Made by a program: the position numbers and the translations under genes. From Bacteroidales bacterium (lineage in GTDB: Bacteria; Bacteroidota; Bacteroidia; Bacteroidales; TTA-H9): DNA of 64,000 nt. The notes under the pieces were generated by a model. It had not been told where the DNA came from. It was given only the letters and a program-made list of their open reading frames with translations, and did not search any database. Where the stretch lies: contig JAQVCV010000006.1 of NCBI GenBank assembly GCA_028689615.1, forward strand, positions 1-64,000. The letters run 5' to 3'. Positions 10,046 to 20,490 of the stretch are shown piece after piece (position 1 is the first letter of the stretch; the number at the start of each line of letters is the position of its first letter).

Positions 10046-11071
10046 TTATTTCTGAATTTTTTCAGATTTGATAACCACGGAAAGAAAGACGGAGAAAAAC
10101 AAAACTCCAGCCACTATCAAAAGGGCCACCGTTGACGGTATCTTATAAAAATCGGCTAACAGCATTTTTATACCTATGAAGGATAAAATGATAGCAAGTC
10201 CATAGTTTAAAAAACGAAACATACTAATGAAGTTCGCTAAAAGGAAATATAAGGCACGCAGACCCAAAATTGCAAAGATATTTGATGAATAAAGTATAAA
10301 AGGATCGGTGGAAATCGCGAAAATAGCAGGGATGGAATCTACTGCGAAAAGTATATCTGTAGCTTCAATAACGGCAACCACCAACAACAATGGGGTAGCC
10401 ATCAATCGACCTTCCTTTCTCACCATAAAACTTCCTCCATGATAACCCTCTGTTACTGGTAAAAACTTTCGAATAAGCCTGACCACTATGTTATTGGCGA
10501 AGTCTGATTCCGAGTCTTCAGTTCTGAATGCTGATTTGATTCCTGCATAAATTAAAAAAATGCCAAAAAAGACAAGTAAAACATTTAGATGAATAACATG
10601 TCCAAATAACTCAAAAGGAGGCAGATAAACCAAATTGATGAGCCATACTCCACTAAAAATGAACACAGCCCTGGAAATAATGGCCCCAATTATACCGTAA
10701 AACAGCACTTTGTGTTGGTATTGCGCAGGTACCTTGAAATAGCTAAAAATCAAAACAAAGACGAAAAGATTATCTATAGAAAGTGCTTTTTCGATAAGAT
10801 ATGCAGAAAGGTAATCGGAAAAATTCTCTTTACCCAGATAATGCCATACAAACACAGAAAAAGCAAGCGCCATAAAAACCCAGATCAGAGTCCATATAAG
10901 CGCCTCCTTGTTTGTTATCTTATGAGGATTTTTATTAAATACACCTAAATCAATGATTAACATTGAAAGCACAGCTATTCCAAAACCAATCATCAGATAC
11001 GTTTCACTAAAGAGAATTTGACCTAGTGTACAAGTAATCATTGCATTTATTTCATTTGCGAAGAAATGCAA
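10046..11071 (-). CDS. TerC family integral membrane protein
   Basis: ALSIDNLFVFVLIFSYFKVP, EATDILFAVDSIPAIFAIS. Confidence 0.93.
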   Translation of the reverse strand: MHFFANEINAMITCTLGQILFSETYLMIGFGIAVLSMLIIDLGVFNKNPHKITNKEALIWTLIWVFMALAFSVFVWHYLGKENFSDYLSAYLIEKALSIDNLFVFVLIFSYFKVPAQYQHKVLFYGIIGAIISRAVFIFSGVWLINLVYLPPFELFGHVIHLNVLLVFFGIFLIYAGIKSAFRTEDSESDFANNIVVRLIRKFLPVTEGYHGGSFMVRKEGRLMATPLLLVVAVIEATDILFAVDSIPAIFAISTDPFILYSSNIFAILGLRALYFLLANFISMFRFLNYGLAIILSFIGIKMLLADFYKIPSTVALLIVAGVLFFSVFLSVVIKSEKIQK

Positions 11072-11332
11072 AAGTACAGAAATTTAATTTCAGCGATGTG
11101 AACCTGATGCAGCATACTGCCAGCAAGAAAAGAATAAAGACAACAAGTCTATTCAAATACTTGCAGGAATGCCACTTAGAAACTTCAAAAAGAAAAATGG
11201 GGATCTTGTCAATTCATAATTACATATTAAGCATATTAAATTTCAATCCCAAAATTCTATGTAACCAGAATATGTGTAACTTTGAAACTTCTTAATCGCA
11301 TTACAGAACGTGAATATTTTGGACCATTAAAA

Positions 11333-12151
11333 ATGACCCAACAAGATAAAAAAGTGGCAGTTATAACCGGAGCCTCTTCAGGTATTGGGTTATCATTGTC
11401 AAGAGAATTTGCCAAAAAGGGATGGAATCTGGTTCTGGGTTCAAGAAACATACATCGGCTTGAAGAAATAAAGAATGAATTAGAAATCAACGGAATAACA
11501 ATTATTATACAAAGCACAGATGTTAGAATAGAGTCTGATTGTCAGGAACTTATAAATAAATGCATAATTTCTTTTGGACGCATTGATGTAATGGTCAACA
11601 ACGCTGGTATTTCAATGCGAGCCCTTTTTGGAGAAGTTAAACTTCATGTAATTAAGGAGGTAATGGATGTTAACTTTTGGGGAACAGCATATTGTTCTCA
11701 CTACTCATTGCCTTGGCTTATAGAAAGTAAAGGAACCTTGGTTGGCGTAATTTCAATAGCAGGTTATATTGGATTGCCAGGAAGGTCAGCTTACTCCGCT
11801 TCAAAATTTGCGATGAGAGGATTGCTAAATACTATAAGAGTCGAAAACCTTAAGAAAGGATTGAATGTTTTGGTGGTTGCGCCGGGGTTTACAAGATCCG
11901 ATATCAGGAAAAACGCCTTGAACCCTGAAGGACTGCATCAAGGAGAAACACCCAGAAATGAAGAAAAGATGATGTCGTCGGAAGCAGTTGCTGTAGAGAT
12001 TATTAGAGCAATTGATAAAAGGAAATCTTCGTTAGTACTTACTTTTTGGGAAGGAAAATTTACTGTTTTTCTATCCAAATTATTCCCCCGTTTGCTCGAC
12101 AGATTGGCCTATGCACACATGGCTAAAGAGCCAAATTCACCTTTTAAATAA
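11333..12151 (+). CDS. SDR family oxidoreductase
   Basis: VITGASSGIGLSLSREF, NNAGIS, YSASKFAMRGL. Confidence 0.92.
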   Translation: MTQQDKKVAVITGASSGIGLSLSREFAKKGWNLVLGSRNIHRLEEIKNELEINGITIIIQSTDVRIESDCQELINKCIISFGRIDVMVNNAGISMRALFGEVKLHVIKEVMDVNFWGTAYCSHYSLPWLIESKGTLVGVISIAGYIGLPGRSAYSASKFAMRGLLNTIRVENLKKGLNVLVVAPGFTRSDIRKNALNPEGLHQGETPRNEEKMMSSEAVAVEIIRAIDKRKSSLVLTFWEGKFTVFLSKLFPRLLDRLAYAHMAKEPNSPFK

Positions 12152-12166
12152 TTAAAAATCAAATAT

Positions 12167-12649
12167 ATGAAAAAAATTAACATTGAAATTCTTCCTGGAA
12201 TAGGAATTCATGGGTTAAAATTTGGTTCAACAAAACAACAAGTTGAGATATTCTTAGGTTTGCCTGATGAAAGAGATACTATAGATGCCGAAGATGAAAT
12301 GCTTGAAGAAGCTACCGTTTGGCATTATTGGGATCTGTATTTGTCTGTTTTTTTTTCGGGTGATAATCACAATCAATTAGTTGCTTTTGAGACAGATCAT
12401 CTTGAAGCTGTCCTTTTTCAAAAAAAAATCTTCAAGATGAATGAGAAGCAATTGATAGATCTTCTGAAAGAGAAAAAGATCTATGATCTAGAAGAAGACA
12501 CCGAACCATGGGGAGAAAAAAGACTGACCTTTCATGATTTAGGCATGGATTTTTATTATGACGGAAACAGATTGGAGACCATCAACTGGTCAGCGTGGTA
12601 TGACGAAAACAACAAGATGGTTTTCCCTGAACAGAACGCTTTCAACTGA
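12167..12649 (+). CDS. Hypothetical protein
   Basis: Intact 160-aa ORF, close spacing to the SDR gene. Confidence 0.75.
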   Translation: MKKINIEILPGIGIHGLKFGSTKQQVEIFLGLPDERDTIDAEDEMLEEATVWHYWDLYLSVFFSGDNHNQLVAFETDHLEAVLFQKKIFKMNEKQLIDLLKEKKIYDLEEDTEPWGEKRLTFHDLGMDFYYDGNRLETINWSAWYDENNKMVFPEQNAFN

Positions 12650-12666
12650 TAATTGAGCATATGCAT

Positions 12667-13593
12667 TCATTTAAGTCGTTTTCCGTTCAAGCGACTTAAG
12701 GGATGATAAAGATTAATCGTAGATTTTAAATAAGCAGCATCAAGATGAGTGTAAATCTCTGTGGTCAAAATAGAAGCATGGCCCAAAAGAGTTTGCACAA
12801 CTCGAAGATCAGCACCTCCTTCAACCAAATGTGTTGCAAATGAGTGTCTGAAAGTGTGAGGACTGATCTTCTTCTTTACGCCAGCCTTAAAAGCTAATTC
12901 CTTAATTATGGAAAAAATCGAAATCCGACTTAAAGATGCTCCAAATTTGTTTAAAAACACAAAATCCTCATTTCCAGACTTTACAATCTGAATATTTCTA
13001 CGAGTATCTAAGTAATCACATAAAGCGTTCTTGGCCAAATCTCCGATTGGTACCAACCGCTGTTTATTGCCTTTTCCAACTACGGTTAAGCAATCAATAT
13101 CTAACCGAAGTTGAGACAGTTTTAACGAAACCAATTCCGACACCCGTAAACCGCAACCATACAAAACCTCAACCATCGCCCTATTTCTGTACCCATCAAC
13201 TTTGCTAAGATCAACTGCCAGTATAATTGCCTCGACATCAGCAACAGATAAGACTTCGGGTAACTTTCTTCTTAGTTTTGGAAGCTCAACCATATCAGCA
13301 GGGTTGCTATCTATCAGGTCATCAATTATTAAGTAATTGAAGAAACTCCTTAAGCCTGAAAGAATTCTGGCTTGAGAAGAGACAGCTAGTTCCAACTTGT
13401 TAAGGTATTGTATATAATTAAGCACGACTTTCTGAGAAACTTCAGTTGGAGAGATCTCCAAATTTTTATAATGTAAAAACCTAATAAACAACGATAAATC
13501 ATGAGAATAAGCCTTTACGGAATTGGTACTTAACGACTTCTCAGAAGACATAAAATACTGATAATCTGACAAATATTGATTCCAATCATTCAT
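12667..13593 (-). CDS. xerD: Tyrosine recombinase XerC/XerD
   Basis: LYGCGLRVSELVSL, HTFRHSFATHLVEGGADLRVVQTLLGHASILTTEIYTH. Confidence 0.93.
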   Translation of the reverse strand: MNDWNQYLSDYQYFMSSEKSLSTNSVKAYSHDLSLFIRFLHYKNLEISPTEVSQKVVLNYIQYLNKLELAVSSQARILSGLRSFFNYLIIDDLIDSNPADMVELPKLRRKLPEVLSVADVEAIILAVDLSKVDGYRNRAMVEVLYGCGLRVSELVSLKLSQLRLDIDCLTVVGKGNKQRLVPIGDLAKNALCDYLDTRRNIQIVKSGNEDFVFLNKFGASLSRISIFSIIKELAFKAGVKKKISPHTFRHSFATHLVEGGADLRVVQTLLGHASILTTEIYTHLDAAYLKSTINLYHPLSRLNGKRLK

Positions 13594-13748
13594 AATTTCA
13601 GGAAACAAAATTACAAGCATTCCTGATAGTTCCAACGCGAACCTCAAAGATACCATTATCAAGAAGCCGAACAACAAAACAAGGGTTGCTTAGCAATGCT
13701 GTAAACAAATTTCGGAATTGAAAATTGCCTACATTTGCTAAAAAAATT

Positions 13749-14360
13749 ATGAAAATAATTTGCATCGGACGAAATTACCGCGAACATGCCAAGGAGCTAA
13801 ACAATCCAGTTCCAGAAGTACCTGTGTTTTTTTTAAAACCAGAAACAGCATTACTACCTAAAAACCATCCGTTTTTATATCCCGAAATTACAAACGACTT
13901 ACATTTTGAGGTTGAGTTAGTTCTAAGAATTTGCAAACTTGGGAAATATATAGAAAAGAAATATGCTGTAAATTATTATGATAGCTTGGGAATAGGTATA
14001 GATTTTACAGCCCGCGATTTACAGATTCAATGCAAGAAGCAGGGGCTTCCATGGGAAATAGCAAAAGCATTTGATCATTCTGCACCTGTTAGCAATTTCA
14101 TCCCCATCCACCAACTAAACAAAGAAAAAGGAATCAATTTTCGTCTGGAGCTCAACAATCAAGTAGTTCAAATAGGTAATTCTAGCGAGATGTTGTTTTC
14201 ATTTGAAGAAATAATTGCTTACATAAGTAGATTTATCACACTCAAGGAAGGGGATTTAATTTTCACCGGAACCCCTGCCGGAGTTGGTGCCGTAAAAATC
14301 GGTGATTTGCTGCAAGCATTCATTGAGAATGAGTCCATGTTGACTCTAAAAGTGAAATAG
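13749..14360 (+). CDS. Fumarylacetoacetate hydrolase family protein
   Basis: CIGRNYREHAKELNN, PVFFLKPETALL, IFTGTPAGVGAV. Confidence 0.92.
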   Translation: MKIICIGRNYREHAKELNNPVPEVPVFFLKPETALLPKNHPFLYPEITNDLHFEVELVLRICKLGKYIEKKYAVNYYDSLGIGIDFTARDLQIQCKKQGLPWEIAKAFDHSAPVSNFIPIHQLNKEKGINFRLELNNQVVQIGNSSEMLFSFEEIIAYISRFITLKEGDLIFTGTPAGVGAVKIGDLLQAFIENESMLTLKVK

Positions 14361-14489
14361 TCTAGTTAGCATAAGATCAAATTGTTGTCAGCAATTTAGA
14401 AGCCAATTCCCGAAATCGAATGAGTTGCTTTTGAAACAAGTTTGATGCTTAAATAAAGGCATACATCATTTAATTCAACACATTTATTT

Positions 14490-15308
14490 TCAATTATTTA
14501 TGTTTTTTGCCATTCTCATAATCAAGCGATCAGGAATGGAAACCATGTTATAGGTAGCGTTGAAAACAACGTGATCATTTATTTTACATACGAGACTGCA
14601 CCCATATGATTTGTTCAAAACATATCTGTCAAAATGGATGAAATATTTGATTTCTTTGGAAGGGACTTTTATATGAGATGGTTTTGGAATGAAAATCTTC
14701 AATGATTGATAGAATGGCGAAACACAATCAGCATTTGACTTTTTGTCAAGAAGATTGTGTATTTCTTTCTCAACGTCAGATAAAGGCTCATTAATTGCTT
14801 TGAATAAGGCCATACTTGCATAAGATATTGAAAATAACAGGGATGAGTAAGCATCATCATTGATTTTCATTATATTCTTAAATTCTTCTAACTGATTTTC
14901 TGCAAAGGGTAAAGAGCGATCGACCCACTCAGAAGAGTCAAACAATTCATAATCATCAATATAAGTTGCGAAACTGTATTTTTCATTAAGACTAAAGCAA
15001 TCACGACCATTGATAGCATGAAGACTTAAAGAGGGGGGAAAGGTGTCTTCGGGACGGCAGAAAAATGTAACAAACTCATCTTCACTTGTTATAGAGTTAA
15101 AATAAAACTGGTACAAATTAGGCAGGTCCTTATCAGTAACACTATTCCAACATTTCGACATCAACGAGCACAACAATAACATTCCAGGAACAATAACTCG
15201 TTTACCATTGGTATGCATATAATTAGTGTCATGAACAATATTTGAATCATGGGTTACCTTACAGAAATCAGAAACCAGTTTTGCAGAAAAAGACGACGAA
15301 TAATGCAT
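14490..15308 (-). CDS. Divergent hotdog-fold (MaoC-like) protein
   Basis: N-term FSAKLVSDFCKVTHDSNIVHDTNYMHTNGKRVIVPGMLLLCSL resembles the MaoC pattern (GDxNPxHxD...VPGML). Confidence 0.55.
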   Translation of the reverse strand: MHYSSSFSAKLVSDFCKVTHDSNIVHDTNYMHTNGKRVIVPGMLLLCSLMSKCWNSVTDKDLPNLYQFYFNSITSEDEFVTFFCRPEDTFPPSLSLHAINGRDCFSLNEKYSFATYIDDYELFDSSEWVDRSLPFAENQLEEFKNIMKINDDAYSSLLFSISYASMALFKAINEPLSDVEKEIHNLLDKKSNADCVSPFYQSLKIFIPKPSHIKVPSKEIKYFIHFDRYVLNKSYGCSLVCKINDHVVFNATYNMVSIPDRLIMRMAKNINN

Positions 15309-15341
15309 AAGCTAATTTTACCGCAAATATAAAACTATTTC

Positions 15342-15384
15342 TTACCACATGGTTAAATATTGTAAATATTTAACCATGTGGTAA
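15342..15384. promoter_or_regulatory. Perfect 19-bp inverted repeat (5-nt spacer)
   Basis: TTACCACATGGTTAAATAT-tgtaa-ATATTTAACCATGTGGTAA; minus-strand TATATTTG -7-like element lies just downstream. Confidence 0.8.
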
Positions 15385-15417
15385 AATTTTTATCGATTAC
15401 AGCAAAAAGCAGTTACG

Positions 15418-15702
15418 TTATAAGAAGCGAATCTGACTTATAACCATTCGCTTTAAATAAACATTTATTGACTTTATTAGCTTAGATTTCGAGTAGAATA
15501 ACTCAACTCTTAGCACCGGGTTGCTAATATAAACAAACAAAGTGTCACCATTTAACCGTATATTATCAGTTTGAGCAGCAATACTCTTTCCAACAATCAC
15601 ATTCCATGCTGATGAAACCTGAAAGTCAAGCAACTTTTCGTTTCCCGAATGCTCATGCAGCAATTGTTTAATACACTGTCCTATAGTGATTTCGTCGGAC
15701 AT
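15418..15702 (-). CDS. DUF721 (DciA-like) protein
   Basis: SSAWNVIVGKSIAAQTDNIRLNGDTLFVYISNPVLRVELFYSKSKLI. Confidence 0.85.
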   Translation of the reverse strand: MSDEITIGQCIKQLLHEHSGNEKLLDFQVSSAWNVIVGKSIAAQTDNIRLNGDTLFVYISNPVLRVELFYSKSKLIKSINVYLKRMVISQIRFL

Positions 15703-15729
15703 ACTAAGATTTTTTCATTTATAAACTGA

Positions 15730-17088
15730 TCAGAACTTAAAAGATTTTACTATTTTTTTTGAGAACAAACGCCAGACAAGAATGACAATCAGAACGAATA
15801 CGACACTATATAATACAATTAGATGTTTTTTTTCAGCCAATAAGTAATTGTTTAGTTTTTCAATCGTAGTCTTATTGGTATTCAACTTTTGTTGCATAGT
15901 CAAAACACCTTTGGAACTCGAAATATTCACACTATCAATGAAGTTTTCATACAATTGAATAAAAGAGATTGAACTTTTGCTATTGTTATCCAAAATGTAT
16001 AGCTGAATAAGTTTCACATAAGCCTGCCGGATATATTTTAAGTTATTATTCTTAATTGCTTCTTTTAAACTTTTTTTTAGAAAAACTTCAGCTGTATCTA
16101 TTTCTCCTTTCTTCATGTAATTTATACCCAAATTAGCGTATGAACTTGCAATTAAAGTACTTTTTGAGTTCAATCGAATAAGCAAAGCTTCATTATTATT
16201 TAATATTGCAAGATCCCATTCTTCTCGCAGATAGAATATATGAGATATTCTAGTATAAATATTTGCTGCATTAATATAATCTTTAGCCAGAAGAGAGTAT
16301 TCTAAGGCTTTTTCGTAATTATAAAGAGAACTGTCCAAATTATTTAATTCAACGTAGTAGTCTGCTAAGGCAATTCGAGCCGTTGTCATATTGTTAAGAT
16401 TTCTACTCTCAATCGACAGTCTATGAAGATCACGAACAAATTCACGAGCTTCAACATAACGCTTTTCCCGCAGATATTGCATTACCAACATTTTTTTTGC
16501 GGAAATCAATACCCTATAGTTTTTATATTCAGTTGCGCGTTTAATTGAAGATTGAATATAGCTATTAAACAATTGATTATCTCCTAATTTATAATATATT
16601 AAAGCCACGTATAAATATAACTCATCGTCATATTGATTTACCTCTCTCTCCAAAGAAAAATCAATCGCATCTAGAAAATACTTCAAAGCCATATTATAAT
16701 TATCTAAACCTAAGTATGCCCTACCTAATTCCATTTGGCAGAACAGATTACGCTTATTATTACTAACGATGTAATCATTATCAATAATCTTCAAGTAATT
16801 CTCAATTGCTTGGTTCTGTCTTCCAATTTTGTTATTTAGTTCAGCTAAGTGAAGACTTAAAACACATTTCTTTTTTTGATCTCTTTCCATCTCTGCTGCT
16901 TCAAGGCCTTCTGAAGCAAGATTAAGTGCTGTTGAGTAATCTCCAACAGAAATAGCTTGATTAATTGTTTTTAGCTTATTCTGAAATGACAGATCGCCTT
17001 CGGGTTTACCATTCTTCTGCTCCCCGCTTATTACATGAAGGGTGCAACATATAAAAAAAATTAAGAACAGAAGAGTAGTACGGTTCAT
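15730..17088 (-). CDS. Secreted/membrane TPR protein with one C-terminal TM helix
   Basis: Signal peptide, repeated TPR patterns, C-term HLIVLYSVVFVLIVILVWRLFSKK. Confidence 0.85.
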   Translation of the reverse strand: MNRTTLLFLIFFICCTLHVISGEQKNGKPEGDLSFQNKLKTINQAISVGDYSTALNLASEGLEAAEMERDQKKKCVLSLHLAELNNKIGRQNQAIENYLKIIDNDYIVSNNKRNLFCQMELGRAYLGLDNYNMALKYFLDAIDFSLEREVNQYDDELYLYVALIYYKLGDNQLFNSYIQSSIKRATEYKNYRVLISAKKMLVMQYLREKRYVEAREFVRDLHRLSIESRNLNNMTTARIALADYYVELNNLDSSLYNYEKALEYSLLAKDYINAANIYTRISHIFYLREEWDLAILNNNEALLIRLNSKSTLIASSYANLGINYMKKGEIDTAEVFLKKSLKEAIKNNNLKYIRQAYVKLIQLYILDNNSKSSISFIQLYENFIDSVNISSSKGVLTMQQKLNTNKTTIEKLNNYLLAEKKHLIVLYSVVFVLIVILVWRLFSKKIVKSFKF

Positions 17089-17308
17089 ATAAGTTAATCT
17101 CTTTTCATGTCAAAAGTAAACATTTTGTTCGAGATAAGCTCCTGAAAAATCCCGACAAACTGTAATCATCAAACACATCCATCTAAGATACTAAACAATT
17201 CACAGAAATATTTATCATAAATATTTGATTTTAACAACATTATATTAGACATCTGTTCCCAGATTAAAAAAAATGAAAGAATAAATGCTTCCATATCCTA
17301 TAAACCAC

Positions 17309-17316
17309 TAACTTTG
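17309..17316 (+). promoter_or_regulatory. Bacteroidota -7 promoter element TAACTTTG upstream of the cDPGS-like gene
   Basis: Match to TAnnTTTG, 44 nt before ATG 17360. Confidence 0.55.
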
Positions 17317-17359
17317 CCAAGTTTTTAAATCACCTACAAACCCAAAAGAAATACGAGAA

Positions 17360-18727
17360 ATGAAACGAAATGTGATTATTATCGGTGCTGCTGGAAGAGA
17401 TTTCCACAATTTCAACACTTTCTACAGAGGAAAAGCCGAGTACAATGTAGTAGCATTTACTGCTGCACAGATTCCTGATATTGACGGAAGAAAATATCCA
17501 GCTGAACTTGCAGGGGCTGATCTTTATCCGAATGGAATTCCAATTCTTGCGGAAGAGAACTTACCACAACTCATCAAGGACCTCAATGCCCATGATTGTG
17601 TTTTCGCTTATAGCGATGTTCCGTATAAAAGATTAATGAACATTAGTGCCATAGTTAACACTGCTGGTGCAAACTTCATTTTACTTGGACCTGCCGAAAC
17701 TATGGTAAAAAGCACTAAACCAGTAATTGCAGTTGGTGCAACACGCACTGGTTGTGGCAAAAGTCAGACATCAAGGCGTGTTATCGAGATACTGATGGAG
17801 CAAGGTCTCAAAGTTGTTGCTGTTAGACATCCTATGCCATACGGAGATTTGGTTGCACAAAAAGTTCAACGCTTTGCAAAGGTTGAAGATCTGGCTAAGC
17901 ATAAATGCACCATTGAAGAAATGGAAGAATACGAACCACATGTAGTAAGAGGAAATGTTATTTATGCTGGAGTTGATTATGAGGCCATTCTGAGGGCTGC
18001 TGAAAACGATCCTGATGGTTGCGATGTAGTGCTTTGGGATGGTGGAAATAATGACTTTCCATTCTACAAACCCGATTTAATGATCGGTGTTGCAGATCCT
18101 CATCGTCCCGGTGCTGAAGTTTCATACTATCCTGGTGAAGTTGTTGCCCGTATGTCAGATGTTATTGTGATCAATAAGATTGATTCAGCATCTTTTGAGA
18201 ACATACAAAAGGTTCGCGATAATATTGCTGCTATTAATCCTAAAGCCAAAGTAATTGATGGTGCATCTCCTTTGACTGTGGACAAACCTGAACTTATCAG
18301 AGGAAAACGTGCCTTGGTTATTGAGGATGGTCCTACCCTGACTCATGGTGAAATGAAAATTGGTGCCGGAACCGTTGCTGCAACTAAATTTGGGGCTGCA
18401 GAGCTTGTTGACCCAAGAAACTATGCGGTTGGAAAACTTGCCGAGACTTTTAAAATTTATCCCAATATTGGTACTCTTCTGCCAGCTATGGGTTATGGCG
18501 ATCAGCAGGTTAAAGATTTGGAAGCAACCATTTCAAACACTCCTTGCGATGTGGTAGTAATTGCAACCCCCATCGATCTTAACAGGATAGTAAAAATCGA
18601 TAAGCCAACAGTAAAAGTGGGCTATGATTTGCAAGAAATTGGCCACCCCAACCTCGATGAGGTTCTTTGTGACTTCATTAAGGATCACAATCTAGCTCCA
18701 AAGAATGGCTGTTCCTGCTGTAAATAA
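17360..18727 (+). CDS. Cyclic 2,3-diphosphoglycerate synthetase-like GTPase
   Basis: VIAVGATRTGCGKSQTSRRV P-loop, VVLWDGGNNDFPFYKPDLMIGVADPHRPG; cDPGS family by recall. Confidence 0.82.
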   Translation: MKRNVIIIGAAGRDFHNFNTFYRGKAEYNVVAFTAAQIPDIDGRKYPAELAGADLYPNGIPILAEENLPQLIKDLNAHDCVFAYSDVPYKRLMNISAIVNTAGANFILLGPAETMVKSTKPVIAVGATRTGCGKSQTSRRVIEILMEQGLKVVAVRHPMPYGDLVAQKVQRFAKVEDLAKHKCTIEEMEEYEPHVVRGNVIYAGVDYEAILRAAENDPDGCDVVLWDGGNNDFPFYKPDLMIGVADPHRPGAEVSYYPGEVVARMSDVIVINKIDSASFENIQKVRDNIAAINPKAKVIDGASPLTVDKPELIRGKRALVIEDGPTLTHGEMKIGAGTVAATKFGAAELVDPRNYAVGKLAETFKIYPNIGTLLPAMGYGDQQVKDLEATISNTPCDVVVIATPIDLNRIVKIDKPTVKVGYDLQEIGHPNLDEVLCDFIKDHNLAPKNGCSCCK

Positions 18728-18736
18728 TTGATAATT

Positions 18737-18761
18737 GGCGACGAAAGTCGCCTTTTTTTTT
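18737..18761 (+). terminator. Intrinsic terminator GGCGAC-gaaa-GTCGCC-T9
   Basis: Stem with T-run after the cDPGS-like gene. Confidence 0.9.
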
Positions 18762-18798
18762 GCCCAAAATCCATTTCTAAATATTTAAATTATCTAAA

Positions 18799-19704
18799 AT
18801 GAAAAATCGAAGTCTTGTTTCTATCAATGATTTCACAAAGGCTGAGCAATTACAAATACTCGATAGAGCCGAGGAGTTTGAAAAGAACCCAAATCAAAGG
18901 ATCTTGCAAGGCAAAGTAGTTGCATCTCTCTTTTTTGAACCCAGCACCCGAACAAGGTTAAGTTTTGAAAGTGCTGTTAATCGATTGGGTGGTCGTGTAA
19001 TTGGCTTTAGTGATGCCAATAGTTCGAGCACATCAAAAGGTGAATCCCTCAAAGATACCATTCTGACTGTATCTAATTACAGCGATCTTATAGTGATGCG
19101 TCACCCGATCGAAGGATCAGCAAGATGGGCGAGTGAGGTAGCTTCGGTACCTATTATTAATGCCGGAGACGGAGCAAACCAGCATCCAACTCAATGTTTA
19201 CTAGATTTGTACACCATTCGCCAGACTCAGGGAACTCTTGATAACCTGAATATCGCGTTCGTAGGTGATTTGAAATATGGCCGAACTGTACACTCGTTGG
19301 TTATGGCATTAACGCAGTTTAATACAACTTTTCATCTAATTTCTCCGACGGAATTAAAACTCCCCAGCTCAGTCAAGATGTATATTAAAGACGCCAATCT
19401 TGAATATCATCAATACACAGAAATAACCGATGCTATACCTAAAATCGACATTCTTTTTATGACAAGAATCCAAAGGGAGCGATTCTCTGATCCTATGGAA
19501 TATGAACGGGTTAAAAATTCCTACATTCTCAAAAATTCAATGTTAGAGAAATCCAGGCAGAATTTAAAAATCCTGCATCCCCTTCCCAGGGTTAATGAAA
19601 TAAATGAAGATGTTGATCCTAATCCAAAAGCCTACTATTTCCAGCAAGCTTTGAATGGGGTTTTTGTAAGACAAGCTTTAATTGCGAAAATTCTTGGTGT
19701 TTAA
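18799..19704 (+). CDS. pyrB: Aspartate carbamoyltransferase catalytic subunit
   Basis: [47 protein letters not shown]. Confidence 0.97.
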   Translation: MKNRSLVSINDFTKAEQLQILDRAEEFEKNPNQRILQGKVVASLFFEPSTRTRLSFESAVNRLGGRVIGFSDANSSSTSKGESLKDTILTVSNYSDLIVMRHPIEGSARWASEVASVPIINAGDGANQHPTQCLLDLYTIRQTQGTLDNLNIAFVGDLKYGRTVHSLVMALTQFNTTFHLISPTELKLPSSVKMYIKDANLEYHQYTEITDAIPKIDILFMTRIQRERFSDPMEYERVKNSYILKNSMLEKSRQNLKILHPLPRVNEINEDVDPNPKAYYFQQALNGVFVRQALIAKILGV

Positions 19705-19723
19705 AACTATCAAATTATCTATC

Positions 19724-20188
19724 ATGAGCACAGAACTCAGAAAAGAACTTATTGTTTCTGCCATCGAAAACGGAACTGTTATCGATCACATCCCTTCAAA
19801 CTCCGTCTTTCAAGTTATGAAAATTTTAGAATTGGATAAAACTACCAATCAAGTTCTGTTTGGAACCAACCTTGAAAGTCAAAAATTTGGAAGAAAAGGG
19901 ATTATTAAAGTCCGTGAAAAATTCTTTACTGACACGGCTATCAACAAAATAGCGCTTGTAGCTCCCAATGCCACATTAATTGAAATTAGGAGTTTTAAGG
20001 TTGTAACAAAAAGGAAGGTCAATGTTCCTGATAATGTTGAAAACATTGCGAAATGTTTTAATCCCAAATGCATAACAAACATTGAACAAGTTCCTACAAG
20101 GTTTAAAGTAGTTGACAAGACGGAACTGCGCCTTTTATGTCACTACTGCGAAAAAATCACTAAGAAAGAGAACATCCATTTCATTTAG
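19724..20188 (+). CDS. pyrI: Aspartate carbamoyltransferase regulatory subunit
   Basis: ENGTVIDHIPSN, zinc site CFNPKC...CHYC. Confidence 0.95.
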   Translation: MSTELRKELIVSAIENGTVIDHIPSNSVFQVMKILELDKTTNQVLFGTNLESQKFGRKGIIKVREKFFTDTAINKIALVAPNATLIEIRSFKVVTKRKVNVPDNVENIAKCFNPKCITNIEQVPTRFKVVDKTELRLLCHYCEKITKKENIHFI

Positions 20189-20227
20189 GGTTAATTTATT
20201 CTTTTTTAACTATTTAACCATTATTTT

Positions 20228-20262
20228 AAAATGAAGTCAATTCTTGACTTCATTTTTTTTAA
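20228..20262 (+). terminator. Intrinsic terminator after pyrI
   Basis: AAATGAAGTCAA-TTCTTGACTTCATTTTTTTT. Confidence 0.88.
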
Positions 20263-20490
20263 ATGCTGTCCCGAAATCATTGGTTTTTATATGAAAATGC
20301 ATTATATCATTTATCCTATATCGTATAGTTTTATTGTTTATAATAATTGACTGAAATCTAATTAATAATCATTATTTCAGGCATTTAGTCATACTATTGT
20401 GTTTTTGAAGGCCCTATCGGATAAGAACAATACGACTTCTAATTAATAAATATTTCTATAATTAACTATTTATAAGCCCAGTACGACGTT

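Noticed and set aside
11072-11332. Possible Mn riboswitch (yybP-ykoY) upstream of the TerC gene
   Set aside because: I could not find the conserved yybP-ykoY core on the minus strand; the short ORF there also looks spurious.
12671-12700. TTAAGTCG...CGACTTAA inverted repeat
   Set aside because: Lies in the xerD 3' coding end between convergent genes; at most a weak terminator, not a separate element.
12667-13593. Tyrosine recombinase as a sign of a mobile element
   Set aside because: It looks like housekeeping XerD; no attachment repeats, cargo or other phage/ICE genes flank it.
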